54,319 nt of DNA from Prochlorococcus sp. AG-679-K21 (GTDB taxonomy: Bacteria > Cyanobacteriota > Cyanobacteriia > PCC-6307 > Cyanobiaceae). A model generated the notes under the pieces. It saw nothing but the letters and a program-made list of their open reading frames with translations. It did no database searches and was not told the origin of the DNA. This document shows positions 27,757-36,986 of the stretch, one piece after another (position 1 is the first letter of the stretch; the number at the start of each line of letters is the position of its first letter). The position numbers and the translations under genes are program-made. The DNA lies in NCBI GenBank assembly GCA_003208885.1, contig QCUP01000004.1:1-54319 (forward strand), written 5' to 3'.

Positions 27757-29178
27757 ATGGCCAAGTCTCCCCAAGACGTTTTAAGTCAGATTAAGGATGA
27801 AGGAATTGAACTCATCGATCTAAAATTCACTGACATTCATGGTAAATGGCAACATCTAACATTGACATCTGACATGATAGAGGAAGAATCATTTACTGAA
27901 GGTCTTGCCTTTGATGGATCTTCTATAAGAGGTTGGAAAGCGATTAACGCATCTGATATGTCTATGGTGCCAGATTCAAGTACTGCATGGATTGATCCTT
28001 TTTATAAACATAAAACTTTAAGCATGATTTGCTCTATTCAAGAGCCACGAAGTGGAGAACCTTATGATAGGTGCCCAAGATCATTAGCTCAAAAAGCATT
28101 AAAATATTTAGATTCCACAGGCATAGCAGATACTGCTTTCTTTGGACCAGAACCCGAATTCTTTTTATTCGATGATGTTAGATATGACTCGAAAGAAGGT
28201 GGTTGTTTTTATAGTGTTGATACTATTGAAGCTCCCTGGAATACTGGAAGAACAGAAGAAGGTGGAAATTTAGGTTATAAAATTCAATACAAAGAGGGAT
28301 ATTTCCCAGTTGCTCCCAATGACACTGCCCAAGACATAAGGTCTGAAATGTTATTGCTAATGGGTGAATTAGGAATTCCCACTGAGAAGCATCACCATGA
28401 AGTGGCTGGAGCAGGACAACATGAACTTGGAATGAAATTTGATTCCTTAATTAATTCTGCTGATAGTGTTATGACATACAAATATGTTGTAAGAAACGTA
28501 GCTAAAAAATACGGGAAGACAGCTACATTTATGCCTAAACCTGTGTTTAACGATAATGGAACAGGTATGCATGTTCATCAGAGTTTATGGAAAAGTGGTC
28601 AACCTCTATTTTATGGCGAAGGATCATATGCAAATCTATCTCAGACAGCAAGGTGGTATATCGGAGGTATATTGAAACACGCTCCATCATTCCTTGCATT
28701 TACTAATCCAACAACTAATAGTTACAAAAGATTAGTTCCAGGTTTTGAAGCTCCTGTGAATCTAGTTTACTCAGAGGGTAATAGATCAGCAGCTGTAAGA
28801 ATTCCTTTAACTGGTCCTAGTCCAAAAGCTAAAAGATTAGAATTTAGATCAGGCGACGCACTTGCTAACCCTTATTTAGCATTTTCTGTAATGATGTTAG
28901 CTGGTATTGATGGGATTAAGAATCAAATTGACCCTGGTGATGGAGTTGATGTTGACTTATTTGAATTACCAGCAGAGGAGCTATCAAAAATAGATACAGT
29001 TCCTTCATCTCTAAATGATTCACTAAATGCACTTAAAGCAGATAAAGATTATTTGTTAGCTGGAGGAGTGTTCACCGAAGATTTCATTGATAATTTTATT
29101 GATATAAAGTACGAAGAGGTTCAACAATTAAGGCAGAGACCTCACCCTCATGAATTTTTTATGTATTACGACGCCTAA
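27757..29178 (+). CDS. glnA: Glutamine synthetase type I
   Basis: Assimilates ammonium by forming glutamine from glutamate with ATP. The 473 residues contain [36 protein letters not shown] and the ATP-site [15 protein letters not shown]. The position of the adenylylation tyrosine, in a NLYDLP-type segment of enteric GSI-beta, reads DLFELP here, with Phe at about residue 402. GlnE-style adenylylation is therefore unlikely. GGAGG at 27739-27743 lies 13 bases before the ATG, rather far. A strong terminator follows. Confidence 0.98.
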   Translation: MAKSPQDVLSQIKDEGIELIDLKFTDIHGKWQHLTLTSDMIEEESFTEGLAFDGSSIRGWKAINASDMSMVPDSSTAWIDPFYKHKTLSMICSIQEPRSGEPYDRCPRSLAQKALKYLDSTGIADTAFFGPEPEFFLFDDVRYDSKEGGCFYSVDTIEAPWNTGRTEEGGNLGYKIQYKEGYFPVAPNDTAQDIRSEMLLLMGELGIPTEKHHHEVAGAGQHELGMKFDSLINSADSVMTYKYVVRNVAKKYGKTATFMPKPVFNDNGTGMHVHQSLWKSGQPLFYGEGSYANLSQTARWYIGGILKHAPSFLAFTNPTTNSYKRLVPGFEAPVNLVYSEGNRSAAVRIPLTGPSPKAKRLEFRSGDALANPYLAFSVMMLAGIDGIKNQIDPGDGVDVDLFELPAEELSKIDTVPSSLNDSLNALKADKDYLLAGGVFTEDFIDNFIDIKYEEVQQLRQRPHPHEFFMYYDA

Positions 29179-29214
29179 GTCCTCGTAATAAATTCACGAA
29201 TTGTAAAAGATCTT

Positions 29215-29257
29215 TTTGAGAATTATCACAAATAATTCTCAAATTGATTTTTTTTTT
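29215..29257 (+). terminator. Rho-independent terminator behind glnA
   Basis: A perfect 12-bp stem, TTTGAGAATTAT (29215-29226) with ATAATTCTCAAA (29232-29243) and the 5-base loop CACAA, is followed after TTGA by ten T residues (29248-29257). This is the clearest terminator in the window and isolates glnA from the methyltransferase gene that follows. Confidence 0.85.
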
Positions 29258-29286
29258 GTTGGAATATAGTTAGGTAATAATAAAAA

Positions 29287-30342
29287 ATGGCAAAAGAACA
29301 ATTTTCAAAAATTGCATATAAAACACTTCAACAAGGAAAAAGTATCGCTGGATTAGCTCATAAAGAATTAAGTACAAGAATCATGAATTTCGTACTTCCG
29401 GATACTAAGCTTGGTAATTTCAATATAGATAAAAAACTCTTGGTCGATATCCAAAATTCAATGGATCTTCTTAGAGAAGAGGATTGGAATGATGCAGAAA
29501 AAAATATATATCCTCAAAAACTTTTATTTGATGAACCTTGGCTGAGATATTTAACCCAATATCCAAAGATTTGGCTTGATATGCCTAACACATGGGACCG
29601 AAGAAGAAAACAAAATTATAAAGATCTTCCTAAAAACATAGACAATGAAAACTACCCAAAGTATTACTTAAGAAATTTTCACCATCAGACAGATGGTTAT
29701 CTTTCTGATTTTTCTGCGAGTATTTATGATTTACAAGTAGAAATTCTTTTTAATGGAAGTGCAGATGCTATGAGAAGAAGAATAATAAAACCTCTAAAAG
29801 AAGGATTAAAAATATTTAAAAGTAGAAAAAAAAGTTCAATAAAAATAGTTGATGTTGCGACAGGTTCTGGTAGAACACTTAAACAGCTAAGAGGTGCATT
29901 TCCTAAAGAAAAAATTATAGGACTTGATTTGTCAGGAGCATACTTAAAAGAAGCTAGTAGATTTATTTCAAATTTAGATGGTGATTTAATAGAGTTAATT
30001 AAAGGGAATGCCGAAAAATTACCATTTGAAGATAATAGTATTCAAGGAATAACATGTGTGTATTTATTTCATGAATTACCAAGGTCAGTTAGGGAAGATG
30101 TCTTAAAAGAAATCTTTAGAGTACTTGAACCAGGAGGAATATTAATTCTTGCTGATTCAATACAAGAGAATGATTCTCCTGATTTTATCCAGATTATGGA
30201 AAATTTTTATAAAACATTTCATGAACCTTTTTATTGTGATTACATCAAAGAAGATATAGATTCCAAAATAAAAGATATAGGTTTTAATAACATTAAATCA
30301 AATTCATTTTTCATGACTAAAGTGTGGTCTGCTATAAAATGA
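29287..30342 (+). CDS. SAM-dependent methyltransferase (Methyltransf_11 type)
   Basis: A class I methyltransferase of 351 residues. The SAM motif I is IVDVATGSGRTLKQLRGAFP near residues 196-215. The acidic residue of motif II is in IIGLDLSGAYLKEA. Later segments are GNAEKLPFEDNSIQGITCVYLFHELP and the post-motif LEPGGILILADS. The N-terminal ~180 residues are helical and have the DEPWLRYLTQYPKIWLDMP segment, which I do not recognise as a named domain. The substrate is unknown. Confidence 0.85.
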   Translation: MAKEQFSKIAYKTLQQGKSIAGLAHKELSTRIMNFVLPDTKLGNFNIDKKLLVDIQNSMDLLREEDWNDAEKNIYPQKLLFDEPWLRYLTQYPKIWLDMPNTWDRRRKQNYKDLPKNIDNENYPKYYLRNFHHQTDGYLSDFSASIYDLQVEILFNGSADAMRRRIIKPLKEGLKIFKSRKKSSIKIVDVATGSGRTLKQLRGAFPKEKIIGLDLSGAYLKEASRFISNLDGDLIELIKGNAEKLPFEDNSIQGITCVYLFHELPRSVREDVLKEIFRVLEPGGILILADSIQENDSPDFIQIMENFYKTFHEPFYCDYIKEDIDSKIKDIGFNNIKSNSFFMTKVWSAIK

Positions 30343-30362
30343 AAAATCAATAAATAATTACT

Positions 30363-30617
30363 ATGAATAACTCAGATGAAGATATTATTCAACTAGCCCA
30401 AAGACTGAATAATAAGTTAAAAATAGATCACCTTAATTGGCATAAACTAAAGGGGAAAAAAATAAATAGATCTGCAGAACTGATATCAGCTGCATTATGC
30501 CAATTACTAATTTCAGAGAATGAAGAGGATACTATAAATTATTTGGAAGAAAGTATAAAATGGTTAAAAGGAGTTAACGTAGATAAGCCATGTCCAAGTA
30601 AACATTCATCTTTTTAA
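30363..30617 (+). CDS. Small conserved hypothetical protein (DUF6439-like)
   Basis: An 84-residue helical soluble protein. The pattern DWHRLKG-like (here NWHKLKGKKINRSAELISAALCQLL) and the C-terminal KPCPSKH recall a short cyanobacterial family I believe is DUF6439; the domain number is from memory. It lies 20 bases behind the methyltransferase and may be co-transcribed. Its end overlaps the convergent GHKL kinase gene by 12 bases. No catalytic motif is visible. Confidence 0.7.
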   Translation: MNNSDEDIIQLAQRLNNKLKIDHLNWHKLKGKKINRSAELISAALCQLLISENEEDTINYLEESIKWLKGVNVDKPCPSKHSSF

Positions 30618-31049
30618 GGCTAATTGGAGTCGATTACCCTTATTACTCCATCTAATATCATCAAAACATTCATTTATTATATAAAGACCCCTGCCATTTA
30701 ATGAACTAAGTTTGTCAGGTAATTTATAAAATCTTTTTTTTATTTCTAAGCCATTACCTTGATCTTGAATCTGCCAAACACACCAATTAGGAGTAATAAT
30801 TCTTCTTACTCTAATTGATTTGTTAGGATCCATCTTATTTCCATGGGTAACAGCGTTAACAAGAGCTTCGTGTAATCCTAATTTAATGCGATAGCTGTAT
30901 TGAGAAGTATTTAAAGGTTCTAACAATAAATCTACAAAGTCATTTAATTGAAGTGAAGAATTTAATTCAAAATTAGACCAGTAAATTGCTGGTCTATTTA
31001 GTAAGCCTACAATAAAATTTAAAAGAATTTTGCCCTGAAAAAAGGACAT
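30606..31049 (-). CDS. Anti-sigma-factor-like Ser/Thr kinase (RsbW-like GHKL)
   Basis: A 147-residue GHKL ATPase domain protein without sensor or transmembrane segment. The N box is E61-N71 (EALVNAVTHGN), the G1 box D96-G100 (DQGNG), and GRGLYII (119-125) is the G2 region. This matches RsbW/SpoIIAB-type kinases that bind a sigma factor and phosphorylate an anti-anti-sigma protein. No STAS-domain partner or sigma factor gene is next to it. It is on the same strand as the GUN4 gene, 49 bases away. Confidence 0.82.
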   Translation of the reverse strand: MSFFQGKILLNFIVGLLNRPAIYWSNFELNSSLQLNDFVDLLLEPLNTSQYSYRIKLGLHEALVNAVTHGNKMDPNKSIRVRRIITPNWCVWQIQDQGNGLEIKKRFYKLPDKLSSLNGRGLYIINECFDDIRWSNKGNRLQLALKR

Positions 31050-31098
31050 AACTTTATATCTATAATATAAATACTCTAACTTATCAAAGCACTCCAGA

Positions 31099-31833
31099 TC
31101 AAAGAATATTATTGTGCCTCAATGAAATTGCTGGATGTCTGAGAATAGAATCCATAAGTCTAACCCCCCTAAGTTGGTTTATTAATGGCATGTGTCCTTC
31201 AGGAGCATCTAATGACCAACTAAATGAACTAGGATATCTAGTCCAGTATCCATCTTTTTTCCATCCTATCTTTGGCCATAACAATTCATATCTTTTCCCA
31301 ACTGACTTTAGTATCTTAGCTTGTATTGAAAAACCAAATCTACCATTCGAATATATACTCCATAATCTATCTATTGTTTGAAGATCAGTGCCTGACATGT
31401 TATTAACTTCGCTATAAAAAACATAGCCACGATTTTCAGCAAGCTTACCAGCAAGTTTTCTTAAATATACACTAGTTAATCTATCAGCATCCTCAAAGTT
31501 TTGTTCTAATAATTTTAACTGAAGTTCTTCATAATTAATATTTTCATCTGAAGAAGTAAAAAACCAATTATTATATTTATTATCGTTAAAAAAATTTGGC
31601 TTATGTTTTTTTAATACTTGAAGTAACCAACCTGCAGCCCAATCATCACCATTCTGATCAAAATCATCAAGTATTTTCTTTCCAATCACAAATATGTTTT
31701 CGACCTCAGATTCAATTTCAGATAATAAATTTATTCTTTTTCTTTGATTTGATTTAACAAATAAATTAACTAAATTTAATGTACTCTTATAATGGTCTTC
31801 TTGATCTTTGTTTGTCATTTCTAATAAATCCAT
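31099..31833 (-). CDS. GUN4 domain protein
   Basis: The porphyrin-binding regulator of magnesium chelatase in chlorophyll synthesis belongs to this family. The 244 residues comprise an N-terminal helical region and a C-terminal GUN4 core, from roughly residue 90, with IDRLWSIYSNGRFGFSIQ, GWKKDGYW and FSWSLDAPEGHMP. The last part with RGVRLMDSILRH is typical. Picocyanobacteria can carry more than one GUN4 domain protein, so I do not claim this is the main regulator. Confidence 0.88.
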   Translation of the reverse strand: MDLLEMTNKDQEDHYKSTLNLVNLFVKSNQRKRINLLSEIESEVENIFVIGKKILDDFDQNGDDWAAGWLLQVLKKHKPNFFNDNKYNNWFFTSSDENINYEELQLKLLEQNFEDADRLTSVYLRKLAGKLAENRGYVFYSEVNNMSGTDLQTIDRLWSIYSNGRFGFSIQAKILKSVGKRYELLWPKIGWKKDGYWTRYPSSFSWSLDAPEGHMPLINQLRGVRLMDSILRHPAISLRHNNIL

Positions 31834-31852
31834 CTAATATTTAAAACTATCC

Positions 31853-32905
31853 ATGAACTCCAGAAAAGAAGAACTAGAGAAATTCAGGAAGGTCAATGGT
31901 CCACTTATCGATGTTAGGAGTCCAAGTGAATATTATAAAGGACATCTGCCAAATTCTATAAATATTCCCTTATTTGATAACGAAGAAAGATCAATAATAG
32001 GAACTATATATAAAAATTATGGAAGGGAAAAAGCAGTCATACAAGGTTTAGAATATCTAGCAAAAAAAATTGAAAATATTGTTAATAAGTTATTTGAAGC
32101 TATAAATGTTTATAAATCAAAAAATCATTATTCAAAATTAGAAGAACTTACTTTAAAAATTTATTGTGCAAGAGGTGGAATGAGATCGAAAAGCATAACA
32201 TGGCTCCTAGAAAAATATAATCAGAGAAGCATTAGATTAAAGGATGGCTATAAAAGCTATAGAAAATGGACTTTAGAAAGCTTTAATAAGGAATGGGAAA
32301 TAGTTGTTATTGGTGGTAAAACTGGAACAGGTAAAACTAAATTATTAAAATTACTTGGTAAAAATAATTATCAGGTTATTGATTTAGAAGGCTTAGCCAG
32401 CCATAGAGGAAGTACTTTTGGCGGACTAGGAATGAAAGGACAACCATCAAATGAAAAGTTTGAAAATATGATCGCAGAGGAATTAAAAGGCTTTCAAAAA
32501 AACAAAAAAATATTTGTAGAAGCTGAAAGTGCAAATATTGGTAAATGTAAAATACCTCATGAGTTTTTTAGTAAAATGAAAACAGCAGATAGAATTGAAA
32601 TAAAAAAAAGTGAATCAAATCGTTTAGATGAATTAATTAAAACATATAGTATTTATGAAGAAAAAGATCTTATAGAAGCTGTTTTAAGAATAAAGAAAAA
32701 ATTAGGCCCACAAAGAACAACAATTGCAATCGAGTCAATTAAAAATAAAGATTGGCAATCGGTTTGTATGGCTGTTTTAGAATATTATGATAAGTGCTAT
32801 GACTATGAAAAAACAGGGAAAAATAATATTAAAACATTGGACATGACAGACATATTTGATGATCAAACAACATTGAGATTAATAAAAGAAAATATGAAGT
32901 CTTGA
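31853..32905 (+). CDS. mnmH: tRNA 2-selenouridine synthase
   Basis: Replaces sulfur by selenium at wobble 2-thiouridine of certain tRNAs, using selenophosphate (and forming geranylated intermediates in E. coli). The N-terminal rhodanese domain has the catalytic cysteine C105 in IYCARGGMRS. The C-terminal P-loop domain has GGKTGTGKT at 154-162. The length of 350 residues fits the family. The gene needs a selenophosphate synthetase elsewhere; none is in this window. Confidence 0.93.
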   Translation: MNSRKEELEKFRKVNGPLIDVRSPSEYYKGHLPNSINIPLFDNEERSIIGTIYKNYGREKAVIQGLEYLAKKIENIVNKLFEAINVYKSKNHYSKLEELTLKIYCARGGMRSKSITWLLEKYNQRSIRLKDGYKSYRKWTLESFNKEWEIVVIGGKTGTGKTKLLKLLGKNNYQVIDLEGLASHRGSTFGGLGMKGQPSNEKFENMIAEELKGFQKNKKIFVEAESANIGKCKIPHEFFSKMKTADRIEIKKSESNRLDELIKTYSIYEEKDLIEAVLRIKKKLGPQRTTIAIESIKNKDWQSVCMAVLEYYDKCYDYEKTGKNNIKTLDMTDIFDDQTTLRLIKENMKS

Positions 32906-32961
32906 ATTTAAGCGAAATATGCTTTTATTATCTACAATATAAAATTAACTTCTAAATTATT

Positions 32962-33315
32962 ATGGCAGCAAATAACTTAGCAAAAATTCAATTTTATGAA
33001 GGAACTGATGAACCAGTTGTTCCAGAAATTAGATTAACAAGAGGTAATGATGGTACTACTGGACAAGCAATATTTGTATTCGAAAAACCTCAAGCATTGT
33101 CATCAATTGCAGATGGTGAAATTACAGGGATGAGAATGATTGATTCCGAAGGGGAAATTTTAACCAGAGAAGTTAAAGTTAAATTTGTTGATGGTGAACC
33201 AATGTATTTAGAGGGAACCTATATATGGAAAACTAAATCTGATTTTGATAGATTTATGAGATTTGCTAATAGTTATGCCAAATCAAATGGATTAGGATAC
33301 TCTGAGAAGAAGTAA
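32962..33315 (+). CDS. psb28: Photosystem II assembly protein Psb28
   Basis: A small extrinsic cytoplasmic-side factor that binds assembling photosystem II, specifically CP47-containing intermediates. The 117 residues match Psb28 throughout: [36 protein letters not shown] and [20 protein letters not shown]. It starts 56 bases behind mnmH and is followed after 14 bases by the AI-2E family permease gene. Confidence 0.96.
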   Translation: MAANNLAKIQFYEGTDEPVVPEIRLTRGNDGTTGQAIFVFEKPQALSSIADGEITGMRMIDSEGEILTREVKVKFVDGEPMYLEGTYIWKTKSDFDRFMRFANSYAKSNGLGYSEKK

Positions 33316-33329
33316 ATAGATTATAAAAA

Positions 33330-34373
33330 TTGAATCGTTCTTTCTATTTTAAATTTTATGTTGTAATAATAAGTTTTTTTATAGTATGGACCTTGAGGGA
33401 TTTCATCCTTTTAATAATTTGTTCGTTAGTAATATCAAATGTAGTTAGTAATTTATGTTATCAAATACAAGGCATTTTAAAATTACCAAGATTTGTTTCT
33501 TTGTTAATTGTTCTAGTAGGAATATCATTCATTATATTTACTATTTCTATTCTTGTATTACCTCCTTTCATAAGAGAATTTAATGAAATATTGATAGAAA
33601 TTCCAAATGGTTTATCAAGAGTTAATGAATTGATCAACTCTAATCTAAATAAATTTAACGATTTACTTTATGGTAAAGAATCTGAGAGAATAGTAAACAT
33701 ATTCGATCTTGTTAATGATGTAGTTCCAATTCCAGATGGCGCTACTATTGCCAAAGCAATTCAAGAAAGTTTTATAAATATAATTAATTTAGCTGGAAAC
33801 CTCGGATCTGGATTTATAAGAGTAATCTTTGTATTGGTTGTGAGTTTTATGATATCCATTGAACCAAAAGCTTATAAGGAAGGAATACTACTTGTAGTAC
33901 CTAAAGTTTATCGAAATAAATTTAGGATAATATTAGATAAGTGTAATATTGCATTAACAAATTGGACTTTTTCTATCGTTATAAGTTCACTTTCAGTAGG
34001 TTTATTATCTTTAATTGTTTTATCAATTTTAGATGTTAAATATGTAATATCAAATGCAATTATAGCAATGATCTTAAATATAATTCCTAACATCGGACCA
34101 GTTATAAGTGGAATATTTCCAATCTCAATAGCACTTTTAGATAACTTCTGGAAACCAGTAGCTGTTTTTGGGGCTTATATCATCATTCAAAATATAGAGA
34201 GTTATATAATAATGCCCTCAATTTTGAAGAAGAAAACAAATTTACTTCCTGGATTAACATTAATATCTCAATTTGGATTTACATTCATCTTTGGTCCTCT
34301 AGGGTTAGTTTTATCTTTGCCAATTGTAGTGGTAACCCAAGTATTAATAAAAGAGCTAGTTAATGACAATTAA
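33330..34373 (+). CDS. AI-2E family (PerM-type) membrane transporter
   Basis: An integral membrane protein of 347 residues with about seven to eight helices. The conserved family segment NIIPNIGPVISGIFPISIALL and a C-terminal GLVLSLPIVVVTQVLIKEL helix identify the family, which includes TqsA and sporulation permease YtvI. The start is TTG. In autotrophic picocyanobacteria an AI-2 transport role is doubtful, and other relatives act as Na+/H+ antiporters, so the substrate stays open. Confidence 0.87.
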   Translation: MNRSFYFKFYVVIISFFIVWTLRDFILLIICSLVISNVVSNLCYQIQGILKLPRFVSLLIVLVGISFIIFTISILVLPPFIREFNEILIEIPNGLSRVNELINSNLNKFNDLLYGKESERIVNIFDLVNDVVPIPDGATIAKAIQESFINIINLAGNLGSGFIRVIFVLVVSFMISIEPKAYKEGILLVVPKVYRNKFRIILDKCNIALTNWTFSIVISSLSVGLLSLIVLSILDVKYVISNAIIAMILNIIPNIGPVISGIFPISIALLDNFWKPVAVFGAYIIIQNIESYIIMPSILKKKTNLLPGLTLISQFGFTFIFGPLGLVLSLPIVVVTQVLIKELVNDN

Positions 34374-34379
34374 AGACTT

Positions 34380-34562
34380 TTATTTAGTTAATTTTCTATA
34401 TAAATATGGATAAGAAAAAATTATAAAGAAAGAAAGAGGATGCCTAGACAAAGCGAAATATAAGGAATTAAATGTAAAGTGATCTATTAGTATTCTTAAT
34501 TCTGTAGATAAATCAATTAAAACTAAAGAAAATAGTAGTATTAAATAGTAATTCATTTTCAT
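34380..34562 (-). CDS. Small membrane protein behind secF
   Basis: A 60-residue ORF in the secD-secF direction, 17 bases behind secF. It is predicted to have a hydrophobic N-terminal helix (YYLILLFSLVLIDLS) and a second one (PLSFFIIFSYPYLYR), with no motif. I believe it is a real gene because of spacing, strand and composition, but could not confirm homologues. It faces the convergent AI-2E gene with 6 bases between the ends. Confidence 0.55.
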   Translation of the reverse strand: MKMNYYLILLFSLVLIDLSTELRILIDHFTFNSLYFALSRHPLSFFIIFSYPYLYRKLTK

Positions 34563-34579
34563 TAAATTACTTCCCTTAT

Positions 34580-35497
34580 TTAATCTTTAATTAGAAATGA
34601 AGGTGCTAATAATATACTTGAATAACTACCAATTAGAATTCCTAGTGATAAAGATACAGAAAACCAAAATAGAGAATATGAACCAAAAATTATAAGTGTC
34701 AGTAGAGGTAATAATGTTGTAATACTAGTAAAAAATGTTCTTCGAAAAGATTCATTAACTGATATTTGGACTATTTTATTGTAGTGGTCTGAACTTTTCT
34801 TTAAATTTTCTCTGATTCTATCAAAAATGACAACAGTATCATTTACTGAATAGCCAGCTATTGTTAATAAAGAAACAGCAAACAAACTATTTACCTCAAT
34901 AGAAAATAGGACACCTAACCAAGAAAAAATACCAAAAACAATAAACAAATCATGGAATAAAGCTAATAAAGCAAACAAAGCATATTTCTTATCAAATCGA
35001 ATAGAAATATATAAAGATATTGCAAATAAAGAAACTAATAAGGAGGTGGCACAATTTGTTAGAAGTTTCTTCCCAAGTTTTGGCCCTATTATTCTCGAGT
35101 TTTTACTTTCATAGTTTAAAGGACCTAAAATTTTATCAACATTAGAAATTAAATCATTTGATTCTTCAATATTTAAATAAGGGGTCCGAATAGAAATTAA
35201 ACTGTTATTATTTTGAAATTGTAATTTAATATTGTTTATAAGATTTTTATTATCAGAAAATGTTCTCAGTTGTTCAATAACTAAATCAGGCGAGATAGTT
35301 TCACATTTTACTTTACAACTCCTCTCAATTCTTAATTCATTACCACCAATAAAGTCCATTCCAAGATTTATAGGTTTTTTAAATGATGTATGAAAAGTTG
35401 AATATAAAATTCCTATTAAACTTAACAATACAAGAAAAGATGAAAATCCAAATATTTTTTTTTGATTTTTAATTAAATTAAAACTAAATGATTTCAT
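34580..35497 (-). CDS. secF: Protein translocase subunit SecF
   Basis: The partner of SecD in the membrane complex that uses proton flux to drive late steps of Sec export. The 305 residues have six helices with the GMDFIGGNELRI N-terminal region, the large periplasmic region and the TIAGYSVNDTVVIFDRIREN segment shared with SecD. It follows secD by 25 bases on the same strand. Confidence 0.96.
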   Translation of the reverse strand: MKSFSFNLIKNQKKIFGFSSFLVLLSLIGILYSTFHTSFKKPINLGMDFIGGNELRIERSCKVKCETISPDLVIEQLRTFSDNKNLINNIKLQFQNNNSLISIRTPYLNIEESNDLISNVDKILGPLNYESKNSRIIGPKLGKKLLTNCATSLLVSLFAISLYISIRFDKKYALFALLALFHDLFIVFGIFSWLGVLFSIEVNSLFAVSLLTIAGYSVNDTVVIFDRIRENLKKSSDHYNKIVQISVNESFRRTFFTSITTLLPLLTLIIFGSYSLFWFSVSLSLGILIGSYSSILLAPSFLIKD

Positions 35498-35522
35498 GAA
35501 CTTGATAATTAATAAATTAAAA

Positions 35523-36983
35523 TTAGAGAGAATTAGACCTACTTAAATAAAGATTTTTTTGTCTTAAAGATTGATAAGTAGTTAAAAATCTTAAAATAGT
35601 TTTGGAACAATTTAATGAGGTAAATAAACTTATTACAACTCCAATACCAAGTGTTGCAGCAAATCCCTTTACAAAATTAGTTCCTAATAAAAACAAAACA
35701 AAACAACTTACAAAGGTTGTAATATGTCCATCGATAATAGACGAATTAGCTCTTTGAAACCCACTATCAATAGATCTTATAAGAGTATTTCCATTTATAA
35801 GTTCCTCTCTAATTCTCTCAAAGATTAAAACATTTGCATCCACAGCCATACCAATACTTAAGATTAATCCAGCAATCCCAGGTAAAGTAATTGTTACTGG
35901 TATTAAAGAATAAAGCGCTAAGTTAAAAAAACTATAAAAGATCAAGGATATAACAGAAACAAAACCCAAAATTCTATAATTAAAAATCATAAATATCCCA
36001 ACAAATATCAATCCACAAATAGCAGCATAAAGACTCCTAACAATATTTTTTGAACCAAGCAAAGGACCAATAGTATTAGTTTCAACAATCTCAATAGGTA
36101 AAGGTAAAGAACCACCCTTAAGCTGAACTTCTAATTCTCGTGCATCTTCAGCTGAAAAATTTCCACTTATTGTGGCAGAACCCCCGGTAATACCCGTATT
36201 TATGAATTGGCTTCCAACACTAGCTTCACTAATAGATTCCCCATCAAGAACAATAGACAAAAGTTTATCAGTACCTGCAATAGATTTAGTAATTTCAGCA
36301 AATTTTTCACCACCATCATTACTAAAGGATAAAGAAACCTCCCAATTGTTATTAGTTTGCTCTTGCCTTCTACCAGCATTTATTAAATCTTTGCCTGATA
36401 ATTCAGTTTTATTGAATAGATTAGCAATTTCATTACTTATATATTTTTTAGTTTCGACCAATCTCTCAAATAATTGATTATTACTAGAAGAATAATTTAT
36501 ATCAGTTTCTATTTCAGTCAGATTATCTATTAGTAGTAAAGACATCTCTTCGTTTCGCATATCACCAATTTTAAATTGTTCAATTAAATCATTTATTTTT
36601 AATCTCTGTAATTGCAGATTTTTTAATTGTGAACTGGTACTTTCTTTTTGAGTTCTAAATTCTAATAAAGCGGTTTTACCTAAAATCCTTGAGGCAGACA
36701 AGGGGTTTTGCTCACCTGGCAATTCCAAAATCAATTGATCACGTCCTAATGTTTGTAAATTAGACTCAGCTACTCCTAAGTTATTAACACGTTTATCTAA
36801 AACTGCATTGACAGCCTCTAATTCTTCTTTTGTAACTTTACCACCTTCTTTTACAAGTTGAAGAGTAAGTTGAGAACCACCTTTTAAATCAAGACCTAAT
36901 TGTAATGGGAAATTAATTAATAAATAAATAGAAAAAGTCAGTAGAAAAATAATAAAAAAAAGCCAACCTTGCCTTCTTTTCAT
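35523..36983 (-). CDS. secD: Protein translocase subunit SecD
   Basis: The larger SecDF subunit, 486 residues. The N-terminal helix and LGLDLKGGSQLTLQL are followed by a periplasmic P1 region, then a six-helix domain with GIAGLILSIGMAVDANVLIFERIREEL. It lies between pdhB, whose stop is 3 bases upstream, and secF. The P1 region includes a charged coiled stretch at roughly residues 115-165. Confidence 0.97.
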   Translation of the reverse strand: MKRRQGWLFFIIFLLTFSIYLLINFPLQLGLDLKGGSQLTLQLVKEGGKVTKEELEAVNAVLDKRVNNLGVAESNLQTLGRDQLILELPGEQNPLSASRILGKTALLEFRTQKESTSSQLKNLQLQRLKINDLIEQFKIGDMRNEEMSLLLIDNLTEIETDINYSSSNNQLFERLVETKKYISNEIANLFNKTELSGKDLINAGRRQEQTNNNWEVSLSFSNDGGEKFAEITKSIAGTDKLLSIVLDGESISEASVGSQFINTGITGGSATISGNFSAEDARELEVQLKGGSLPLPIEIVETNTIGPLLGSKNIVRSLYAAICGLIFVGIFMIFNYRILGFVSVISLIFYSFFNLALYSLIPVTITLPGIAGLILSIGMAVDANVLIFERIREELINGNTLIRSIDSGFQRANSSIIDGHITTFVSCFVLFLLGTNFVKGFAATLGIGVVISLFTSLNCSKTILRFLTTYQSLRQKNLYLSRSNSL

Positions 36984-36986
36984 TTC

